NCBI GenBank assembly: GCA_905331475.1
Contig: CAJNYU010000824.1
Span: 78,399-142,398 of the forward strand
Source of the DNA: Rotaria socialis
Lineage: Eukaryota > Rotifera > Eurotatoria > Philodinida > Philodinidae
Direction: 5' to 3'
DNA: 64,000 nucleotides
The notes below the pieces were generated by a model. That model was given only the letters and a program-made list of their open reading frames with translations, made no database searches and was not told the origin of the DNA. How positions within the stretch are numbered: the stretch's first letter is position 1; each line of letters begins with the position of its first letter. This document shows, in pieces, positions 57,170 through 64,000 of the stretch. A program made the translations under genes and the position numbers.

Positions 57170-57179
57170 TACATGCTAC

Positions 57180-60040
57180 AATAAAGAGAAAAAATACAAT
57201 TGACATTAGAAGCATGAAAAAAATCAAAAATTTATAAGATGTTTACGATTCGCTTTCACCTAAGAAGACATTGCGAATGGTGAGCGTATATTTTAGCATT
57301 GAAGTATTTCAGACACAAGGGGTGTTCGCAAATGTTGTGTGAAGTTCAGTCAATAGAGAGTTTGATTTCCTGCTGAGCTACCGTCTTGGATTCTCAAAGA
57401 AAGCTTCCACATGATTGTCATATGATATAATTTTCAAATTTTTACAAGAAACATTTCAGTGCCGAGTTTGTATTCTGGACAATGCGATCAAGCCTTGTAA
57501 GCGTTTCTCTATTTCAGTTTGGAACATGAGAAAATTATTTCAAAAATTTGTTAGTATGGTATAGAGATTGTTTGAAATACCAGGTTGTTAGTTAGGTACG
57601 GCATCTCATTGTCTACTGATATAACGTAGAGCTACATAAGATATCAGGTATCCAAGATTTTTCTAAACGTTAGATCCTTACAATCTCTTGAATGTATGAA
57701 TTGATAGGAATAAATCATCACCATCCATTTCATTGCGTTTTGTTTTAAGTTTTTTCCCTAATAAATTCATCTTTTTCTTCTTTTCATTATCATCTGGTGA
57801 TGAATTCAAAAGCTCGTTTGCAATCAATAGCACCGCTTCGATCTAAACGCTATTCAAGCGCTTCAGTTGAAAAATCATCATGATTTTCTCAATCAGTAAA
57901 ACCAATAATTTTATCTTTAATTATATTATCGATTAATAAGGCAATAGTTGCCGACATTTCTGTTATATGTAAACGTTTTGTTATACATGTTGCAAAAGCA
58001 ACATTTTATTTAACAAATTTTGCTTCAATATTGGCATACTGAAGTTTTCAAGTGTTTATCAACAATTTCAATGATACAAGTGGTTGTGAACGAATTTTTT
58101 TCCATATTCTCTTTAGTTAAATTTTCTAAACGATTAAGTTATTTTCTATATAATAACTTGTTTTGCGATAGGTTGTGCCGCGTTCATTGATTTTTATTGG
58201 AATACTTGTTCCATAACTCTATTTTCTATAGACTCAATCTATAAACTGAATAAAAGTCAATATATTAACAAAAGCGCATCGTACAAGAAAAGAAAAAAAT
58301 GTATTTCGCAATCGAACACTGTTGCCTTCGAAACTTTCATGGAGTAATCTTTAGGGTTTTATTAGATCTTTGCTCATATCTGTTGTTTATATTGAGCTCG
58401 CAACCAGTGTCATCTGATCATTTTCAGAATGAGGTTCATATTTTTATTAGATATCAGCATTTTAAAGAAAAAGTACAATGATAGATTAATGAAGTCGTCT
58501 TGTTTTGCTTTAAAACATGTTAATATATTCCTTCAAATCTATTTCAATGACTTTAAAATCCATTTTACTCACATTTAATGCCTGCGTTCTCGAAAATTCC
58601 TTTTCACAGACTAATCTTGAGTCATTTTAATATGAGAATAGCTGACAATCATCACCAAAAGGTCATCAAAATATTACGCATTATTGACTCATCAAATATG
58701 ATCTATTGTTTACTATTGATCATTTCGATAAATTAAATTGGTATTTACCGTATAGGTACCCGAAGATTTTTTTGAAATATTTTTCGAGAACAGAATGGAG
58801 AAAACAAATCTTGAAATGGAGTAGGATTGCAAACTCGATACTGCAGTGAAATGAGATTTAATAATGGAAAAAATCTTGAGTGTTTTGGAGTAATGCATTG
58901 ACATACTTGCTTTTATATTTAAAGAAATTCTATTTGCATATCTCGTTCAAACTATTGGTCTTTCTGCGAAGAATCTGTAGTGAAATCAAGAAATACGTTA
59001 GAATATAATTCAAAAGATTTTTGTATACATTTTTTGTGTCTCTGTGATTACAAAACATTGGAAATTAAAATAGCATTGCTTGAAGTAACAAAGTTGTCGC
59101 GCAAATAATAATTCAAAGAAACTTAATTACTAAGAAATGACATCGAATTTAATAGGTTTTACTTGTAATTTTTGTACTCATTGAATGATCAATATATTGA
59201 GTTCAAATAACATAGTTAGAATTCATCGATAGCTCACTCAGAACACACTCAATACTCTTCATTTATTGCTGTCGCCCAATCACACATGGGTTCACAAAGT
59301 AATAATTAGCGATATATTATGGATGACATCAACATCAAAATATAGACGTTTATCCTTAATGTTTTATCAAATATAACAGAAATATAGTTTTTACAAATTC
59401 TTACGAATGCAAACATTTAAAAAACAATCAATTATTTATTACTCTGTACGATTATATTTGTTAAACTTATTTAATTAACCAAATCATCCAGTTTGGTATA
59501 AAGTATTAACAGTAGCCATGGATAGAAACGCTTTATTTTAAAAATAATCGTCTCATAATTCATAGAAAAGTGTCTTCAGACAATAGTATTCTTCCAGTGT
59601 TAGCGTCATATATTATACAACACAATTTCATTTAAATCGTGTTTTCAGTGTCACACACATTTTAATTAGAATTGCATAAATTCAAGATAATTTTTTTTTC
59701 TTGTGGAAAACATACTTGTATGAAAGATTCTACATCCTATTTCAGTGGGGTGAAAAACGACAAGACAAAGCTTAGCTTTTTTTAGTCACTTATAAAACAA
59801 TTCAAAATACATCAAGTACCTCTTTTTCTATTGCTCAATCTTCTGACTCACATCGAAAACAAAAGCATTACGAGTGTAAAGTTTTTTCCACTTCGGGACA
59901 TGACACATTTTGCTTCATGAATCATTCGATCTATTGAAAAGATGTCGCTAAAATTAAATTGCATATTCGCTCCGGATAAATTCAAAGTTTTTCATTGGTT
60001 CAAAACTATACCCAATTATTGAAACATTCAAATTTCAAAA
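57180..60040. other. intergenic, possible decayed coding fragments
   Basis: No intact gene. Around 57800-57990 both strands show fragments with a coding look (minus strand KRLHITEMSATIALLIDN), but no family was recognised and frames are broken. Confidence 0.35.
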
Positions 60041-60049
60041 TTTCTCAAA

Positions 60050-60669
60050 ATGGCGACAATAAGTGGAGTAGCAAGAGATTCTAGCGTACAATTTAATATT
60101 TATTTGAGAAAAGCCGATGAATATGCGGAGAAACTCCTACGAGGTACACCAAATGGATTGACATTAGCAAATTTAACATGCGGTCTATTTTCATTAATTA
60201 TGGCTATGAATGGCCATTATCGGTTTTCCTCATTGTTTATTATTTTTGCTGGTCTATTTGATTATTTTGATGGACGTCTTGCTCGAATGCTCCATGTGTC
60301 ATCGGATATCGGTGCACAGTTAGATTCATTAGCGGACATTGTTTCATTTGGTGTTGCACCAGCAATACTCGCTCATTCAATAAAACCTTGGTCATTTTTT
60401 ATGATTATTGCTTTTATTAGCTTTCCGTACGTTTTGATAGAAGAAAATAATTTAATAAATGTAGTTTTTTTTCAATTTTCAGTTTAGCGGGTGCATGGCG
60501 TCTAGCAAGATTTAATGTTCATCCAACACATGATTATTTCATTGGCCTTCCTATTCCAGTAGCTGGTATTATCGTTGCATTACTCGCAATATTTTCTTTT
60601 GTATCACCTTTAATTATGATTGGACTTGCTCTTCTTATGATATCTCCATTACAAGTACCAAAATTATAA
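60050..60669 (+). CDS. pssA: CDP-diacylglycerol-serine O-phosphatidyltransferase, bacterial PssA type
   Basis: Exons 60050-60426 and 60483-60669 join in phase 2 to 187 residues. The CDP-alcohol phosphatidyltransferase motif D-x2-D-G-x2-A-R-x8-G-x3-D-x3-D is complete (DYFDGRLARMLHVSSDIG to LDSLAD). The surrounding features (PNGLTLANLTCGLFS, SFGVAPAILAH, AGAWRLARFNVHP, FIGLPIPVAG) are those of Bacillus-type membrane PssA enzymes. The length is close to the bacterial proteins. The reaction is CDP-diacylglycerol plus serine to phosphatidylserine plus CMP. Animals make phosphatidylserine by base exchange (PTDSS1/2), so this is a candidate gene of bacterial origin. A 56-bp GT-AG intron shows adaptation to a eukaryotic genome. 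Yeast-type CHO1 belongs to the same superfamily but differs in sequence around the motif. Confidence 0.88.
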
Positions 60670-61061
60670 ACTCCCGTATTTGAATTTCGTTTTTCTTTAT
60701 TTGTCTATACTCGCTTTCGTTTCTCGTAATCTAACAATTTTCTTACCATAAGATCATAAAAGTCAAATTTTTATTTTGATATAATCTAAATAAACGAATT
60801 TTTTCATTTTCATATATATATATTTATTTTTGTTGGTGTTGCATAAATCTCACTCATACGTTTCTCAAAACACACAAAAGAAAAAACCACTATACTCTAG
60901 TTATATACAGAAAACTAAACAACAGAAGAAGCTTTTTTTTAAGTGTTTTTTTTTATAAAATTTAGAGACAAAAATAAACTGATAGATGAAGAATAGAGAA
61001 ACAAATGACTATACGCCTAAAATAACATGTTCATCTACAAGTTCATATTTGTCCATAACTT

Positions 61062-62164
61062 TTAAATGAAGCATATTCCATGTCGACAAGCTTCACAATA
61101 TTCTTTAACATGTGGTGCCGACATTTTTCCTTTTCTTTGATAAGGATCATGACGTTTTACACTAGCTGGCAATTGATCATTCTGGACTAATCCTGCATTT
61201 TGTAAATAAGGATCATCCAACATATCAGGATAATAATTTTCATAAAATACACAGGCAAAATTTTTCATTACTCGACAAATTTCGTCTAAAAATATGAAAA
61301 TAAAATTTAGCAATATAGAATAATACGGCTAAAAGACTTACCGATATACCAGAGAGCTTGAGAGTATGTACGACAAGATTGACAATTTTGTCCAAAAATT
61401 TTGAGTACAATACACCCATCATCTGGTGAAGTAACTGAAAATAAAATGCGTGCTCGCATTGATGTCCATACATGTCGACAACGCTCGTTTGGACACTTGA
61501 ACTGAGCTTTAGCGTTATCAACTTTCGACCATTGATATGGTAAATTCATGAATGGAATATTGATAATTTCTTCTGCAGCATAAAGACGAAAATGATGTCG
61601 GTCACGTAGTGCTAATGGCACTGAAATAAGTCGAGCAAATTCACCATGGCATGCTACTCTTGTATCAGCACAAAGATCTTTTTTCATTTCATCAGGAATA
61701 CGTTTCGCAAGCTCAACTAAAACAAAATTTAGTATTATGAAATAATATTCTTTTTTGCCGAGTCATAGTGACAAAGCAGAAAAAAAAATCGCCAACTTAC
61801 CATCGTTTTGCATAATTAAACGGTTTGAATTATGTGTAGTTTCATCATCGTAAAAACCATCATCATGACGGGGTCCGAAAGAATTTTCTGATGATTGATC
61901 TTCTTGATCATTTTCATCTCTTATACACATATCGTCCAATTGTTGCTCAATATCTTCCGCGCCGGAATCATGATCACTTGACGTATTTTTTCGTTTAGAA
62001 AATAATTTTTCTTCATGATGACCATCATCAGGTATGATTTCAATTTGAACCTGTTCAATAACAGTTTCAGAAGTGCCAGTTTCTGAAGGATAAGTTTTAT
62101 CCATCTTTGAATTAGTTGATGTTGTACTATGTTGACGAGTAAATTGGTGTACTGGTCCTGTCAT
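61062..62164 (-). CDS. 3CxxC-type zinc-finger protein (RTP/ZAR1-like domain)
   Basis: Exons 62164-61801, 61716-61342 and 61285-61062 join in frame to 320 residues. The N-terminal 120 residues are acidic and disordered (EDIEQQLDDMCIRDENDQED). The C-terminal half has the 3CxxC pattern: FKCPNERCRHVWTSMRARIL, then VLKIFGQNCQSC, then EYCEACRHGICF. This domain occurs in receptor-transporting proteins, which help odorant receptors reach the plasma membrane, and in ZAR1-type RNA-binding oocyte proteins. There is no C-terminal membrane segment, unlike RTPs. The exact role is unknown. The abundance of GPCR-like genes in bdelloids makes a receptor-trafficking role possible but unproven. Confidence 0.85.
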
Positions 62165-63713
62165 GATAACTTTTACTATTTCAAATCAAAGTAAAATAGT
62201 TTGAATATGCTTTTCGATAAGAAAATCTGAAAGTAAACGTTTTCTCTTTTTAGCTTGGTTTATATAGGCAAAGGTACGGTGAGTAATGGGAAAAATATTT
62301 TCATTGCAACTACGTAATACAACGTAGGAAGGAAGAAGAAAAAAAATTACTGAAAGAGAATAACGAAAAAGTTTGAAATATCTAGGAAAAGAATAATGAT
62401 ATATTTTTCGTGTAATAAATTAAAGCTAAAGAAGCTACGCAAATAGATACTCAAGGTGATTTGATTACCAATTGGTCAATATCTCTTTGAAATTATTTTA
62501 ACGAAATACAAAGGAAAAAGCGTGCAAAGAATCGGAGGAAATTTCAAAGCCAGTAGGAATAAACCAACTATGATTAGAAAAGAATAAAATATATTTTTTC
62601 TCTTATCGTTACTTTCTCTTTGAAAAATCATTTAGTTACGTTTTTTTCCATTGTGATGTTACGGTGACGTGGCGAATGATGCAATAATAGAAATGAGACA
62701 TAGGATGTTTTTCATACACTTTTTATTATTAGTAGACACACGGGAACGACCATCTCTATATATACTGTAGATGGAAGAGAGAGAGAGATTTTTTGTACTT
62801 GCTCAACAAACGGAAAAATACGTTGTAACAGTCACTTGAGTCATTCTTCAATTTATTTTCGATGTCTACTAGGATAATGCCAACGTGTGATGCAATGTAG
62901 CATAGAAATGACTCTTATTTTCAATAAGAATCATAAAGTATATGAGCAAGTAAAAGAACAATAGAAAGATAAACGATTATCAATTCGATTTAGGTTTTCA
63001 TTGTTTAGTTACTGTTGAGTGTAGTAAAATTTGAATACCATTTGCAAACAAGACATAATGCGACTTCCTTCCAAAATATGTGGTTGGCTTTTTCTTTCTG
63101 TTTCTTTCGTTCGCATCACAGACACGTGACACAAAGCAAGCATACACGTAACGTCAAAATACAACAACAGGCAATACATCAATGACTCATTAATCAATAG
63201 CAGTCAATAGGAAATAGAAAGAACAGAAATTTCTTCTTATGATGAAAATATATATAATAAAACTTTACAGAAATTTAATAATGAATAGATAAGAAATACA
63301 AATATGTAGCATCTAATTGTATAATTAAAGTTACGGAAGAAATTCGATGGCATGAATCTAGATATTCTCTTTGTCAATTATAACAATATTTGGAAGCAAT
63401 TGCAAAACATTAATCTGAGTAATTTAAAAAGAAATAATATTCTCAAATAATCGTTTATCTAAGAAAATAATTATTCAAAAAAGTTGATGAAACCAACAAG
63501 AATAGAAAAACTAGGCGTGATATATATTCAGCACGAATAAAATATAATTGATAATTTTACAGAAGCATTAATAACTCAGATAGTGCATATGTTATCTTAG
63601 GGATAGATCTTTTTTTTTGACAAATGTTAACATTTTAAGAAAAAAATCTGTCTGTTGATATGCAGCTGAATGTCGATTATACCGAAAAATCTTTTAAAAA
63701 GTGTTCCAATTGC
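62165..63713. other. intergenic, nothing recognised
   Basis: AT-rich. Contains a short (GA)n tract at 62772-62788. No supported gene. Confidence 0.4.
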
Positions 63714-63721
63714 TGCTATAG

Positions 63722-64000
63722 CAGGCCTCGAAACGGGCCACCCGCCCAGTGAAAAATATTTCGAAAAAAAACGGAATAGAATGGTTTCATGCGGATATGG
63801 AAACCTATCTCCTACGTAGAGAATGCGTTCCTTGTTTGAGCGAATGCGTTCAGAGTCAGAAAGAAATATTCTCGATCTGAAGGAACTCGTTCTTTACCGT
63901 TCCACACTAGTATGGAATACTTTCTTCTATACTGAAAAATCGTTCCCTATTTGAAGAGAAAGCATTCTGAATCATTCTTAAACCAGTAGAATTCATTCTA
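63722..64000. mobile_element. Word element H: left part of a hAT-like element leaving the window
   Basis: The left end CAGGCCTCGAAACGGGCC is typical of hAT inverted repeats. Its interior is made of GAATGCGTTC, GGAACGATTT and GAATCATTCT words in both orientations up to the window edge. The right end and target duplication are outside. A further CCCAGTGAAAAAT near 63749 resembles the CCCAGGTGAAAAAATC ends of the second element group. Confidence 0.65.

Noticed and set aside
56958-57237. Short frames with poly-Ala/Gly-like composition
   Set aside because: They lie inside the GGCGGC-filled MITE and reflect its composition.

Overview
The window reads as nuclear DNA of a bdelloid rotifer, probably Rotaria- or Adineta-like. 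It is AT-rich and its genes have short GT-AG introns. It carries interstitial (TGTGGG)n telomeric repeats, remnants of a telomere-associated Penelope-like element of the Athena type with hammerhead ribozymes, an EGF-7TM receptor remnant, an arginine ADP-ribosyltransferase beside MORN repeats, and a bacterial-type phosphatidylserine synthase that has gained an intron. Gene names rest on reading translated exons against remembered families. No database search was run.

Layout. 1-24 kb is mobile-element territory: a mariner-like element (127-1430), a hAT transposase remnant (6.3-7.0 kb), many arrays of degenerate palindromic 'words', a secondary TIR element (14.8-15.9 kb) and an Athena-like retroelement lying on the minus strand from about 16.35 to 22.96 kb. 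That retroelement is interrupted by two other insertions, and one of these carries a BEN-domain gene. The only host gene here is a proline-rich protein at 11.85-12.88 kb. 24-26.4 kb holds a family of small secreted cysteine proteins, with one signal-peptide exon followed by three phase-compatible 3' cassettes. 27.6-29.6 kb has a hAT MITE and a broken EGF-7TM receptor. 30.4-40.4 kb is gene-dense: ATG10, FBXW7 and UBE2R/CDC34 (three consecutive minus-strand genes of ubiquitin or ubiquitin-like conjugation), a short-chain dehydrogenase (+), and a KMT5A/SETD8-type H4K20 methyltransferase. 44.4-46.5 kb is an Islet LIM-homeobox gene with about 4 kb of gene-free DNA upstream. 46.5-52.3 kb is intergenic, with an AT-rich hAT MITE and an assembly duplication around a single N. 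52.3-56.5 kb has the ADP-ribosyltransferase, a decayed MORN array and an ABHD1/3-type hydrolase. 56.7-64 kb has a GC-rich hAT MITE, phosphatidylserine synthase, a 3CxxC zinc-finger protein, and the left end of another hAT element that leaves the window.

The most unusual signal is a set of short elements that share ends but have unrelated interiors. Each interior is filled with its own palindromic word in both orientations (AAGATCTTAC, GGATCCGATC, AAACGCGTTT, AATCTGATTATAATC, TTTAAATTTAAA, GGCGGC, GACTCGACTCG, TTGAAACTTGAA). One group has hAT-like ends (YAGnGGTGTCA or CAGGCCTCGAAAC) and 7-8 bp target duplications. A second group has ends near CCCAnGTGAAnnAATCCG and 2-bp target duplications (TA, GA). 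The largest member of the second group (17543-20637) has word arrays at both ends and a BEN-domain gene between them. BEN domains are known to bind palindromic DNA, so a self-recognition system (element-specific word plus cognate DNA-binding protein) is a testable idea.
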